A stretch of DNA of 64,000 nt from Abditibacteriaceae bacterium (GTDB lineage: Bacteria; Armatimonadota; Abditibacteriia; Abditibacteriales; Abditibacteriaceae), in the NCBI GenBank assembly GCA_019239895.1, contig JAFAZH010000041.1, positions 186,001 through 250,000 of the forward strand. Direction: 5' to 3'. Of the stretch, positions 22,749 to 31,937 are shown one piece after another (within the stretch, counting starts at the first letter, position 1; every line of letters starts with the position of its first letter). A program made the translations under genes and the position numbers. The notes beneath the pieces were generated by a model. That model had not been told where the DNA came from, ran no database searches, and was given only the letters and a program-made list of their open reading frames with translations.

Positions 22749-24197
22749 TTAACGCGTTGGATATTGGCGTAGCACTTCATCGGAAACGTTCCAACCGGCG
22801 CGCACCGAGTTTTGCACTTGCGACCAGGGCCGACTGGGGGACTGGGCTTCCCAATCCTGCTGTAAGCTGCTTTCGGCATCGGCCCAACTGCGTTGATGAT
22901 AGCGCGGGTCGTGGCGTCTTTCCCAGGCGAAACGATAGATGGGTTCGTGCTGTTCCCATTTTGCTCCCGTGTGGCCATAGTGCTGTTCCCAACCCTGGCG
23001 GTAGTGTGGCGCAACCTGCTCCCACTGGCTGACGCCGGTCAGGGTGTTGTCATTATCTACCTGATCTACAGCCGCCACTGCCGCGCCACTGCCAAGAGCA
23101 CCGGCCAGGCCGCCCACAATGGCACCGACAATGGTTCCAATCGGGCCAACCATACTCCCGGCGGTAGCTCCTACGGCCAGGCCACCCACGCCCCCTAAAG
23201 CGGCACCTTTTTCCGGGTCATGGTGAGGATCATCGTCTATGCCATGTTGGACATTACTCTGTGCTGCCCGGTTCGTTTCCGGTGCCTGATCCACCATTGG
23301 TGGCAAGTTCGCTGACGCAGCGGTGAACTGCGCTGACGTGGATTGCCCGGCCCAGGCTGGGCTAACTCCGGCTGAGGTTTGAAGGTCATTGCCTGTGGTA
23401 ATAGGAGACGCGCTGGGGGTCAATCCACCGGGGCCGGGAGCAACGTCCGCAATGGACGGGTGAATAGGAGGTGGGGTCGGGTGAATAACTGGCGGTACAG
23501 GAGCGGCAAGAGGAGAGATAGCGTCGGCAGCCGTAGAACTGGACAAATTAGAATCCGCCCAACCACTTGAGGTGGCTGATGGCATAGTTGTGGTGACCAG
23601 ACTCGCATCAGTGACGCTGGCATCGCCCACTGGGGAGCCAGGCGCGGTCTCTGTTCCATCATCTGTCATAAGGGCATCATCTGGCACGACAATTAGGTCG
23701 GGGCCAACTCGCAGATCAGTATCGGCTCGCACATAATCGCGCTGATGGGCGTGGTTGACACCTAAGAGCGACTCCAATTTACTGCCTGAAGTGGGGGCCG
23801 CCAGTTCATAACGTAAAACGCGCCCATTTGACGCATCAATCAGAGCATCCTCCACGGAGCCTAACAAGCGTCCATTCTCACTTACCACCTTTTGTCCGAC
23901 AAGGTGTGACATACGCGGTAAAGATGCGCTACTTGTGGTGCTTTCTGCCGAGTCAGTTTGATCGTTGCTGATGCCACTGTGCGAGATCGTCATGGCATCG
24001 GGGCCAACGGCATGAACACAGGCCGCTGGCAAGAATACGGAAGTGCCTTTGCCTAGCAAAGACTGGCCCTGAGAGACCAGAAACCCCGCGACTCTATGAT
24101 AATCAGGGGTTAAGAAGACTTCTTCGATTTGACCCATCTTTTGAGCGGCTCCTACGTCTACCACAGCCAAGCCTCGTAATGCCCTTGCGCGAATCAT
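22749..24197 (-). CDS. PRC-barrel / glycine-zipper protein with four W-x10-W repeats
   Basis: The protein has 482 residues. Residues 1-75 and about 95-175 look like two PRC-barrel domains (MIRARALRGLAVVDV, KMGQIEEVFL and VSENGRLLGSVEDALID). A Pro/Ser/Thr-rich low-complexity linker follows (about 185-320). A glycine-zipper stretch near 345-385 (GGVGGLAVGATAGSMVG and IVGAIVGGLAGALG) could insert in or pack on membranes. The C-terminal 90 residues contain four W-x10-W units: WEQVAPHYRQGW, WEQHEPIYRFAW, WADAESSLQQDW and WSQVQNSVRAGW. PRC-barrel plus tryptophan-repeat proteins are seen among stress-related envelope proteins, but I know of no defined function. It diverges from the DUF1592 gene. Confidence 0.75.
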   Translation of the reverse strand: MIRARALRGLAVVDVGAAQKMGQIEEVFLTPDYHRVAGFLVSQGQSLLGKGTSVFLPAACVHAVGPDAMTISHSGISNDQTDSAESTTSSASLPRMSHLVGQKVVSENGRLLGSVEDALIDASNGRVLRYELAAPTSGSKLESLLGVNHAHQRDYVRADTDLRVGPDLIVVPDDALMTDDGTETAPGSPVGDASVTDASLVTTTMPSATSSGWADSNLSSSTAADAISPLAAPVPPVIHPTPPPIHPSIADVAPGPGGLTPSASPITTGNDLQTSAGVSPAWAGQSTSAQFTAASANLPPMVDQAPETNRAAQSNVQHGIDDDPHHDPEKGAALGGVGGLAVGATAGSMVGPIGTIVGAIVGGLAGALGSGAAVAAVDQVDNDNTLTGVSQWEQVAPHYRQGWEQHYGHTGAKWEQHEPIYRFAWERRHDPRYHQRSWADAESSLQQDWEAQSPSRPWSQVQNSVRAGWNVSDEVLRQYPTR

Positions 24198-24451
24198 AAC
24201 CTTCCTCCGTTAGCTATCGGTTTATTTATTAATGTGTGATTTGCTGCCCAGCTTAGCAGCATAATCGGTGCCAATGCGCTGTGAGATAGGCTTGCTAGAG
24301 ATAGCCTTAACCGGAACCGCAAAACTTTTGTGGCGTAGTTATACTCTAAACACCTCAAATAGTTATTCAGCCCTTTCCTGCTGACTGTAGGTAAAACCCA
24401 AATCTGGATTACGGATAATTTACCCGCAGGAAGCAGCATTCATTCTTATAC

Positions 24452-27310
24452 ATGCATTCTAAACACTTCCCCTGGGGCAGAGCGTGCCTGTTGGTTACGG
24501 CTGCACCCTTGAGCGTGGCGGCGGTGCGCGCCGCTGCGCCTCATGTGGTTACTCCCCCGCCGCACATGGTGCCACTCACGCCTGGGGCCACCAAGGTTAC
24601 GCCGCAACATACTGCTAAAGCGGTTAAGGCTGCTAAAGCGGCTAACCCCGGCAAGCCCATTTCCAAAACGGCTGCATCGCATGGCTCGAAAGTTGTGCCG
24701 ATTCATACCTTTCTGGAAAGCCACTGTTTCGACTGCCATGATAGTGAGACGAAGAAGGGTGGCCTGGATTTAGCGACGCTTAAATTCAATCTGGCTGATC
24801 CCCAGACGTTTCCAACCTGGGTTAAAGTTTATGACCGGGTTCATGCGGGGGAGATGCCGCCCAAGTCGGTGAAACTCCCGACTGTTGAGCGGGAGGGCTT
24901 CACAAAAACCCTCGCCGCCGCACTCACCACAGCGGAGCAAAAGCAGCTTGCTGCGGAGGGCGCGACCGGGCGCACAGTATGGCGGCGGCTCAATCGCTAT
25001 GAGTATGAAAACACTCTGCGCGATGTCTTGCAGGCTCCGTGGCTGCAATTAAGAGACATGCTGCCGGAGGACGGCCTGGCTTTTCGCTTTAATAAAGTCG
25101 GTGAGGCCCTGGATGTGTCGCATGTGCAGATGGCCCGCTATCTCAGCGCGGCAGATTATGCCTTGCGCCAGGTATTGGCGACGCAGGCCAAGCAGCCAGA
25201 AACCAAAACCACCCGTTACTACACCCGCGAGGAAAGAGCCTTCTACGGAGCTTTTGATGTAGGGCCAGAAGTGCGCTCCACCTTTCCCGTGCTGGGTTCG
25301 CACGCCGATGAAGATTTCTTGCTGCCCGCGTATAAGCGCCGCAAAGGGGTAGAAAAACCCCCATCGCCGGAGCCACCGACAGTCGGGGCCAAAGACCCGC
25401 AGCGGCGCGAGCAGGAAGGCGTGGGAGTCGTGCTCAGCACCTATGAGCCGACCGAGATTCACTGGGGCCGTTTCCGCGCCCCTGTGTCTGGTCGCTACAA
25501 GTTGCGCTTTCTGGCGCGTTCCGTCTGGATTGGCCCGAAGCCAGACAAACAGTGGTGGATTCCTGACTACTCCAACATCTCAGCGGGACGCCGCATAGAG
25601 CCAATCACCATTTATGGAGACCGTTCACCGCGCATCCTGCGCAAGTTGGGCAGTTTTGATGTGGGGCCGGAACCAGTCGTGAAGGAAATGGATGTGTGGC
25701 TGCTGCAAGGCGAAAGCATTCGTCCCGATGCGGCGCGTTTTTTTCGGCCCCGCCCCGGTGATATGCGTAACCCGTGGGCCACACCCGAAGGAGCACCGGG
25801 CGTTTCATTTCAGTGGATGGAAGCCGAAGGGCCGCTGTATTATCAATGGCCCACCGCTGGCCACAAGCTGCTCTTTGGTGACCTGCCGATTTTGCCCATG
25901 CAAAGCCCGACGGGTACCCCGGCTCCCGCTGGTGCGGCTCCCACCAGTGCGGCGGAACGCTACGAAGTCGTTTCTACTGACCCGCAACGAGATGCGCCGC
26001 AACTCTTGCACAACTTCCTGGGGCGTGTCTACCGACGACCTGTCACTGATGAAGAGGTTACTCGCTTCCTGCCCGTTGTGCAGCGCGCAATGGCAGGTGG
26101 CTATAGTTTCCAGGAGGCAATGCTGGCGGGTTATACGGCGGTGCTCTGCTCACCGGGCTTCCTCTATTTAGATGAAAATCCAGGGCGACTCGATACCTAT
26201 GCCTTAGCTTCTCGCCTCTCTTACTTCTTGTGGAACTCACCGCCTGACGACACGCTCCTAGCGCTGGCATCCAGTGGCCAACTGCGGCGGCCTGAAGTGC
26301 TAAAGGCACAAACGGATCGCCTCTTAGATGACGAAAAGTCGCGGCGTTTTGTCGAGGCGTTCCTCGATTACTGGCTGGACTTGCGCAAGATTAACGCGAA
26401 TGACGCTGATGTCGAACTGTACCCCGATTACCAACTGGACGACCTGTTAGTGGAATCTTCGGTAGCGGAAACGCAGAGTTTCTTTGGCGAATTATTGCAC
26501 CGCGATTTGGGCGTGAAGAACCTCGTCTCTTCCGACTTTGCCATGCTCAACGAGCGATTGGCCACGCACTATGGCATCCCCAACGCCGAAAAAGATGTGA
26601 GTGGGGTGGCGTTGCGCCGCGTGGAGTTGCCACCGGATTCACCGCGTGGCGGCTTGCTGACGCAGGCCAGTGTGCTTAAGATCACAGCTAATGGCACCAC
26701 CACCTCGCCAGTGTTGCGCGGCGTGTGGGTCATGGAGCGCATTCTGGGTGATCCGGCATCCCCGCCACCACCGAACGTAGGGGCTATTGAGCCAGACATA
26801 CGGGGCGCGACCACCATTCGAGAGCAACTCGATAAGCACCGTCATCAGGAGTCGTGCGCGGTATGCCATCGTAAAATTGACCCAGCGGGCTTTGCTCTCG
26901 AAAGCTTCGATGTCATGGGCGGCTGGCGCGATTACTACCGTGCGACGGGCCAGCCAAAAAAGACGGACGATAAAGGCGAGTCCGCCACGGTGCAGCACGT
27001 CGCAGGGGTGGGCCATAATGGGAGAGGTTTTACCTTCTACACCGGCCCGGCAGTAGATGCCAGTGGCCAACTGCCTGATGGCCATGCCTTTAAGAATGTG
27101 CGTGATCTCAAGGCGCTGCTGGCGCAAGATGACCGGAAACTGGCGCGCAACTTAACCAAACAACTGCTGATTTATGCCACCGGTGCCCCTGTGCGTTTTG
27201 CCGACCGCGCCAAGGTGGACGCTATTCTCGACCATGCCCAACCGGGCGGCTATGGCGTGCGAACATTAGTCCATGAAATTGTCCAGAGCGATTTGTTTCA
27301 AAATAAATAA
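24452..27310 (+). CDS. DUF1587/1592/1588/1595/1585 cytochrome-like secreted protein
   Basis: The protein has 952 residues. The N-terminus is a signal peptide (ACLLVTAAPLSVAAVRA), followed by a haem-c motif with C92, C95 and H96 in ESHCFDCHDSETKKGGLDL. DUF1587-like NRYEYENTLRDVL follows, then a carbohydrate-binding-like insert (about 300-470) and DUF1595 (FLGRVYRRPVTDEEV). DUF1592 (ALASRLSYFLWNSPPD), DUF1588 (RGGLLTQASVL and CAVCHRKIDPAGFALE) and DUF1585 at the end (KNLTKQLLIYATG pattern) complete it. This architecture is abundant in Planctomycetota and relatives and always pairs with DUF1552. A periplasmic redox function is supposed but not proven. The DUF1552 gene follows after 123 bases that hold a hairpin repeat. 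Confidence 0.92.
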   Translation: MHSKHFPWGRACLLVTAAPLSVAAVRAAAPHVVTPPPHMVPLTPGATKVTPQHTAKAVKAAKAANPGKPISKTAASHGSKVVPIHTFLESHCFDCHDSETKKGGLDLATLKFNLADPQTFPTWVKVYDRVHAGEMPPKSVKLPTVEREGFTKTLAAALTTAEQKQLAAEGATGRTVWRRLNRYEYENTLRDVLQAPWLQLRDMLPEDGLAFRFNKVGEALDVSHVQMARYLSAADYALRQVLATQAKQPETKTTRYYTREERAFYGAFDVGPEVRSTFPVLGSHADEDFLLPAYKRRKGVEKPPSPEPPTVGAKDPQRREQEGVGVVLSTYEPTEIHWGRFRAPVSGRYKLRFLARSVWIGPKPDKQWWIPDYSNISAGRRIEPITIYGDRSPRILRKLGSFDVGPEPVVKEMDVWLLQGESIRPDAARFFRPRPGDMRNPWATPEGAPGVSFQWMEAEGPLYYQWPTAGHKLLFGDLPILPMQSPTGTPAPAGAAPTSAAERYEVVSTDPQRDAPQLLHNFLGRVYRRPVTDEEVTRFLPVVQRAMAGGYSFQEAMLAGYTAVLCSPGFLYLDENPGRLDTYALASRLSYFLWNSPPDDTLLALASSGQLRRPEVLKAQTDRLLDDEKSRRFVEAFLDYWLDLRKINANDADVELYPDYQLDDLLVESSVAETQSFFGELLHRDLGVKNLVSSDFAMLNERLATHYGIPNAEKDVSGVALRRVELPPDSPRGGLLTQASVLKITANGTTTSPVLRGVWVMERILGDPASPPPPNVGAIEPDIRGATTIREQLDKHRHQESCAVCHRKIDPAGFALESFDVMGGWRDYYRATGQPKKTDDKGESATVQHVAGVGHNGRGFTFYTGPAVDASGQLPDGHAFKNVRDLKALLAQDDRKLARNLTKQLLIYATGAPVRFADRAKVDAILDHAQPGGYGVRTLVHEIVQSDLFQNK

Positions 27311-27314
27311 GTAA

Positions 27315-27389
27315 CGTAGAGACGCGATTCATCGCGTCTGGAACTGACAAGACACGATGAATGAAGACGCGATTCATCGCGTCTCTACG
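27315..27389. repeat. paired palindromic repeat between DUF1592 and DUF1552 genes
   Basis: Two copies of GACGCGATTCATCGCGTC, each itself near-palindromic, lie at 27321-27338 and 27366-27383. They are flanked outside by complementary CGTAGA/TCTACG, so 27315-27339 and 27365-27389 form a long inverted repeat apart from three central bases. It directly follows the DUF1592 stop codon and could act as a transcript-processing hairpin. Confidence 0.87.
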
Positions 27390-27433
27390 ATAGAAGGCAT
27401 AATCCTTGTATCTTGTATAATTAACCCAATACC

Positions 27434-28798
27434 ATGAAAAAAAGTTCTGTTGCTTCACCCATCACGATGCCATCCGTTGCTTTAGGACGCACCATGCCAC
27501 GCCGCCAGTTTTTGCGCGGTGCCGGTGTGATGCTGGCCTTGCCAATTCTCGACGCGATGGTGCCAGCCTTTTCACGCGCCGCACAGGGAGCCGAAGCGCA
27601 GCAGAATGGACACGGAGCAGACGGCACTCCGCCCCGGCGCATTCTGGCGGTTTGCAACAATCTTGGCTTGCTGCCCGATCAGTTCTTTCCGACTCAGAGC
27701 GGACGCGACTATGCGCCTTCCCCTTATCTGGATGTGCTCAAGGACTACCGCAACGACCTCACGGTTTTTAGCGGTGTTTCGCACCCGGATGTAGATGGCG
27801 GCCACCCGGCGGACAACTGTTTCCTCACGGCTGCGCCGCATCCGGGACGCGGCGGCTTTCGCAACACCATTTCGCTTGACCAGTTCGCCGCCGAACGTTT
27901 GGGGCACCTGACGCGTTTTCCCTCACTGACCCTGGGCGTCAATGTGGCGCAGGGGCAGCGCAGCCTCTCCTGGACGGGCGCGGGCGTCCTCATTCCGTGC
28001 GAAGAAAAGGCGTCGGAAGTTTACCGTCAGCTCTTTTTGCAGGGCACGCCCGAAGAAGTCGAGGGACAGGTGCGTCGCTTGCAACTGGGCGAAAGCATCA
28101 TGGACGCGGTGGCAGGGCAGGCCAAAGAGCTACAGCGCAGTGTGGGTGCCCGCGACCGTGAACGGCTTGACCAGTATTTTACGGGCGTGCGCGAATTAGA
28201 ACAGCGCATGACAATGGCGCAGGAGTGGGAGCACAAGCCCAAGCCGAAAGTGAAGGCTCCCATGCCACTCGACCCGGCCAGCCCGCGCGAATATATGGAA
28301 AAAGTGCGTCTGATGTATGATATGGCGCGTCTGGCCTTTGAAACCGATTCGTGCCGCTTTATTAGCCTGCTGCTTGATAGCGTCAACTCGCCCGCGATTG
28401 AAGTGGACGGCAAGAGCATGTCTGATGGCTATCACAACCTGTCGCATCATGGCCGGTCGCCCGAAAAACTGGCGCAATTGAAGACCATTGATGAGTGGCA
28501 CATGAAGCTCCTCGCCGAACTCTTCGGCAACTTGAAAAACGTGCGTGAGGGTGATGAAACCCTGCTCGACCGCAGCATGATTCTCTATGGCAGCAACTTA
28601 GGCAACGCCGATACCCACGTCACCACCAACCTGCCAACGCTGCTGGCTGGTGGCGGTTTCAAGCACGGCCAGCACCTCGCCTTTGACAAAGACCATAACT
28701 ACCCCTTACCCAACCTCTTCGTCAGCATGATCCAACGTCTGGGCATTGAGTCCGACAAATTCGCCAGTAGCACCGGCACCATGCGTGGCTTGGCCTAG
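27434..28798 (+). CDS. DUF1552 protein with Tat signal
   Basis: The protein has 454 residues. A twin-arginine signal is visible as MPRRQFLRGAGVMLALPILD, with R23 and R24, so it is exported folded. The body matches DUF1552: RRILAVCNNLGLLPDQFFP, LTVFSGVSHPDVDGGHPA, and near the end DRSMILYGSNLGNADTH and LPTLLAGGGFKHGQHLAF. The fold is related to sulfatase/DUF1501-like alkaline phosphatase superfamily proteins. It is the standard partner of the preceding DUF1592-type cytochrome-like protein. The first ATG at 27434 is used; the ATG at residue 21 would also retain the signal. The substrate is unknown. Confidence 0.92.
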   Translation: MKKSSVASPITMPSVALGRTMPRRQFLRGAGVMLALPILDAMVPAFSRAAQGAEAQQNGHGADGTPPRRILAVCNNLGLLPDQFFPTQSGRDYAPSPYLDVLKDYRNDLTVFSGVSHPDVDGGHPADNCFLTAAPHPGRGGFRNTISLDQFAAERLGHLTRFPSLTLGVNVAQGQRSLSWTGAGVLIPCEEKASEVYRQLFLQGTPEEVEGQVRRLQLGESIMDAVAGQAKELQRSVGARDRERLDQYFTGVRELEQRMTMAQEWEHKPKPKVKAPMPLDPASPREYMEKVRLMYDMARLAFETDSCRFISLLLDSVNSPAIEVDGKSMSDGYHNLSHHGRSPEKLAQLKTIDEWHMKLLAELFGNLKNVREGDETLLDRSMILYGSNLGNADTHVTTNLPTLLAGGGFKHGQHLAFDKDHNYPLPNLFVSMIQRLGIESDKFASSTGTMRGLA

Positions 28799-28925
28799 AA
28801 GCGTGGGGAAGAATTAAGCCGGAGACACATCCGCACGCTGCTGCGCCAAGGTTTTGCGCTGCATAGGGCACGAACAACTTAGGTTGAATGGCGATTCTAC
28901 TGGCTCCTGTGGCTCCTGTCAATAA

Positions 28926-30239
28926 TTAACGTCGCAGGCCGATGACATCATCTTTGCCACGCATCACGCTGAGGGCATCAGGGTTCTTCATGCGCTTGAT
29001 GTGCTGGCGCAGTTCCTCGACCTGGGCCAAAGCTGCCTTGGCAAATTGCTCATCGAGAATCATGGCCCCCGCCTGTGCCCGTTGTAGCGCGGCGGAGACA
29101 AATATCTCTTTGAGGTAAGCGGGCGTAAAGCCATCGCTGCGCTCGGCGATCTGTTGGGCCAGAACCTCTCGATCCAGGGTAGGAGCAATCTTCTCAGCCA
29201 GGGCAGAACGCGCTAACACCCGCTCACAGAAGGCGCGGCGCTCTGGCAATGCTGGTAAACCCAGATGAAAGACCTGGTCGAACCGCGAAGGCCGCTTGAG
29301 CAGGGCTTCATCTATTTTGCCGGGATGGTTGGAAGAAGCAATAACTAACAGACCCTCATTGCTCTTGAAGCCATCCAACTCATTCAAGAAGACAGTGCGA
29401 TTATGATCGGCCACAAAGCCATCAATATCTTCAAAAGCGACAATACAGGGTGCCAGTTTGCGGGCGCGGGCGAAAATCTCGGTCAGGGCTTCCTTTTGGT
29501 CTCGCTCGCGCAGGTCTCTGATATAAAGAAATGGCAGATTTGGTAAGGCGGCAGCCGCCGCTTTGCATACCATTGTCTTGCCTGTACCTGGAGGCCCGAT
29601 CAACAGGACGCCGCGCCGCCAGGCAAAGCCGAGGGCGGCAAAGGCATCTCGGTGCTTGAAGAAGCCCTCTACGGCATCCCGCAACCCCGCTAAAAGCTCG
29701 GCGGGTAGCACTAAATCATCCCAGGTGACTTTGCCAATTTCGGCATCCAAGTCGCTGGCATTGGCCCAACCCTCGGAATAGCGCAAGCAGCGACCAGCCG
29801 GGCGGCTGGTGTAATTAATCAAGGCTGAGGCAAACCGTTTCAGCGTCGCTTCATCTTCTGCGGTGCAAATCACATAGCCGCTGGTGCCGCCGTGAGGAGG
29901 CAGTGCGACCTCTACAGCGTTGCCCTGCCACTGTGCTTGATACCAGCCCACATAAGGTCGGATGCGGGTGCCTTCTTCATAGCGGAAGCCATCGCTGCCC
30001 CGCAAGGCGCTCCGGGCATCCATCGCTTGCTCTTGGAGAAAACTGAGCAGGCGCACCCGCTCGACCCATACCATCAACGTGGCACAGCCAGAGCAATGAC
30101 GCCGAATCTCGCGCAGTAGAGCATCTTCGCCATCCCCCGCTAAAGACTCCACTCGCAAGGCTTCATTGATAGCCTCGTCCCGCCAATCTTCAACCTGCCT
30201 GATGTCGTTTCTAAAGTCTGTTGTTTCTAAGGTGTCCAT
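28926..30239 (-). CDS. AAA+ ATPase with unrecognised N-terminal domain
   Basis: The ATG at 30239 is used; a GTG ten codons upstream would place the start at the base of a terminator-like hairpin. The 437-residue protein has an N-terminal alpha/beta domain (about 1-165) I do not recognise. It carries a CSGC pair and ends in a region containing YVGWYQAQWQGN. A single AAA+ module follows, with Walker A GPPGTGKT at 215-222 and Walker B IVAFEDIDGF. A sensor region VIASSNHPGKIDEALLKRP and arginines in RPSRFDQVF come next, as in ATPases of the FtsH/katanin/BCS1 classical group. It probably remodels or unfolds a protein partner. Convergent with DUF1552; no operon partner lies downstream. Confidence 0.85.
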   Translation of the reverse strand: MDTLETTDFRNDIRQVEDWRDEAINEALRVESLAGDGEDALLREIRRHCSGCATLMVWVERVRLLSFLQEQAMDARSALRGSDGFRYEEGTRIRPYVGWYQAQWQGNAVEVALPPHGGTSGYVICTAEDEATLKRFASALINYTSRPAGRCLRYSEGWANASDLDAEIGKVTWDDLVLPAELLAGLRDAVEGFFKHRDAFAALGFAWRRGVLLIGPPGTGKTMVCKAAAAALPNLPFLYIRDLRERDQKEALTEIFARARKLAPCIVAFEDIDGFVADHNRTVFLNELDGFKSNEGLLVIASSNHPGKIDEALLKRPSRFDQVFHLGLPALPERRAFCERVLARSALAEKIAPTLDREVLAQQIAERSDGFTPAYLKEIFVSAALQRAQAGAMILDEQFAKAALAQVEELRQHIKRMKNPDALSVMRGKDDVIGLRR

Positions 30240-30271
30240 TGCTCTCACGTCGCTGTACCCAACACACAAAA

Positions 30272-30307
30272 AGCCGCCGCCTGTTAGATGTCCAGCAGGC
30301 GACGGCT
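30272..30307 (-). terminator. terminator-like hairpin in the leader of the AAA+ gene
   Basis: On the minus strand AGCCGTCGCCTG (30307-30296) pairs fully with CAGGCGGCGGCT (30283-30272), including one G-U pair, around a 12-base loop. The stem is followed at once by TTTTT. It ends about 30 bases before the ATG of the AAA+ gene, so it could attenuate that gene or end a short leader RNA. No minus-strand gene lies just upstream that would need it. Confidence 0.7.
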
Positions 30308-30341
30308 CGTAAAAGCTCAGTGCGTCAGCGACGAATATTCT

Positions 30342-30370
30342 AATTTAACAAAAAGTCGGCAACTGTGCAA
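30342..30370 (-). promoter_or_regulatory. possible sigma-70-like promoter for the AAA+ gene
   Basis: On the minus strand TTGCAC (30370-30365) and TAAATT (30347-30342) are 17 bases apart. They match four or five of six positions of the usual -35 and -10 hexamers. It sits just upstream of the leader hairpin. This is a by-eye match only, and the sigma preferences of this organism are unknown. Confidence 0.3.
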
Positions 30371-30430
30371 TACCAGAGCCAGGAAAGGACGGGTTTTAAT
30401 CGTTTTTAGCAGGAGAACCAGGAAACTTGA

Positions 30431-30670
30431 GACCAAGAAATAGCCAGATCAAAGCTTGGCGGAGCGCCTGCTTCCCTTGCTGCTTGTCCTTTAGCTAAAA
30501 GCATTGAATGCCTTCTACGGCTTGAAGATTTGGATGAGGCCAAGGAAACTGCCAAGCGCGTTACGTTGTGTCCTGTAGGAGATGAGACCGCGTCAGAATG
30601 TCAAGGCGTGTTTTATAAGCAAAACTCTCCCATGCAAATTATGGTGACATGCAAGGGTATGGTGAGATGA
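30431..30670 (+). pseudogene. possible remnant open frame, TPR-like
   Basis: Between a stop at 30428-30430 and one at 30668-30670 there are 79 open codons without a usable ATG near the front. The translation includes PLAKSIECLLRLEDLDEAKE and TAKRVTLCPVGDE, resembling one helix-turn-helix TPR unit. It may be the decayed end of a TPR gene, or chance. It occupies part of the 548-base gap 30240-30788, where otherwise only the hairpin and the weak promoter candidate are visible. Confidence 0.25.
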
Positions 30671-30788
30671 GTAGAGAGGATTAGGAATAGACAAGATAAC
30701 TACCGATCCGGTTGCTCTGGATGGTAATGAAGCATTTGATAAAGCATCAGCCAATGCCGCCTTAACTAAATCAGCGCCTATCTCGTTT

Positions 30789-31937
30789 GTGCCCCTTGCG
30801 CTGGGGCTGTGTCTGGCTCCCGCCGTAGCTATTGGCTTTGGTCGCTTTGCCTATGCGCTGATTCTGCCTGCAATACGAATTAATCTGGGGTGGAGCTATG
30901 CCCAGGCGGGAGGGTTAAATACAGCCAATGCGGTTGGGTATCTGCTGGGCGCAGTGCTGACTACTCCCGTGGTGCAGCGATTTTCGGCGCGGCAAGCTCT
31001 CCTCGGCGGTTTATGGCTGGTCGTGGTGGCCCTGGCGCTTTCAGGCTTCTCGGCGGTTTACAGTGTGGCATTGCTGGCGCGGGCGATTGTGGGCGCAGCC
31101 GGGGCGGTGGTGTTTATCGCCGGGGCGGGCCTGGCCGCTCGTCTAGGCGAGAGCGCCATTGATAACGCCCTGGCAATGGGTCTTTATTTTAGTGGGCCAG
31201 GAGTCGGCACGGTTATTACAGGACTTTGCCTGCCGCCTTTATTGACCGGCGCGGGAGCCGCCTCCTGGCGTCTTGCCTGGCTGTTGCTGGCTGGCGGCGG
31301 AATCGTGGCGACAATTATCGTTTTAGTGGTGTCGCGTCCTCTGGCAGTCTCGACCACACGTACAAATTCTGCTGCTGTTGCACCCGCAGCGAACTGGAAA
31401 GTCTTAGGGCCAGGGCTGGCGGCTTATTTCGGATTCGGATTAGGTTACATCGCCTATATGACGTTTCTCATTGCCTATGTGCGGGCGCATGGTGCTTCCA
31501 CGGGCATTGTCGTTGCCGTGTGGACGGTGTTGGGAATTGCTATGACGGCGAGCGGCCCCGTCTGGCGCGGGCCGCTTTCTCGCTGGACTGGTGGCAGGCC
31601 AATGGCACTGATGCTGGCAATGGTGGGCGCTGGGGCTGCCTTGCCACTGGTATCAGAGACCCTGCCAGTGCTGCTGCTCTCAGCAACGCTTTTTGGATTG
31701 GCAGCAATGGCAATTGTCACTGCCCTAACCGTGCTGATTCGCCGCCTCTTGCCACAAGAGTTGTGGAACTTGGCCATCGCAGTGGCAACAGTTATCTTCG
31801 CTGTGGGGCAGAGCTTAGGGCCGCTGGGGTCAGGTGCCCTCTCCGATCATTTTGGTCTTAAAGCTTCCCTGGTGTGGACAACAATTATCCTTTGTGTTTC
31901 CAGCGTGTTGGCGATCATGCAGCAGGATGAGAAATAG
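30789..31937 (+). CDS. major facilitator superfamily transporter (YbfB/YjiJ-like)
   Basis: This 382-residue polytopic protein has about twelve hydrophobic segments. IGFGRFAYALILPAIR in the first segment and LGLGYIAYMTFL-type motifs in the middle (FGFGLGYIAYMTFLIAYV) match the YbfB/YjiJ family. NTANAVGYLLGAVLTTP and LLGGLWLVVVALALSGF also fit. It is an inner-membrane secondary transporter with unknown substrate. The start is odd: the GTG at 30789 has no ribosome-binding site, and the frame is open for 38 more codons upstream without ATG, GTG or TTG. The true start may be non-canonical (for example ATA near 30687-30696, preceded by GAGAGGA) or the gene may be start-impaired. Its end overlaps the convergent rlmN by 23 bases. 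Confidence 0.85.
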   Translation: MPLALGLCLAPAVAIGFGRFAYALILPAIRINLGWSYAQAGGLNTANAVGYLLGAVLTTPVVQRFSARQALLGGLWLVVVALALSGFSAVYSVALLARAIVGAAGAVVFIAGAGLAARLGESAIDNALAMGLYFSGPGVGTVITGLCLPPLLTGAGAASWRLAWLLLAGGGIVATIIVLVVSRPLAVSTTRTNSAAVAPAANWKVLGPGLAAYFGFGLGYIAYMTFLIAYVRAHGASTGIVVAVWTVLGIAMTASGPVWRGPLSRWTGGRPMALMLAMVGAGAALPLVSETLPVLLLSATLFGLAAMAIVTALTVLIRRLLPQELWNLAIAVATVIFAVGQSLGPLGSGALSDHFGLKASLVWTTIILCVSSVLAIMQQDEK

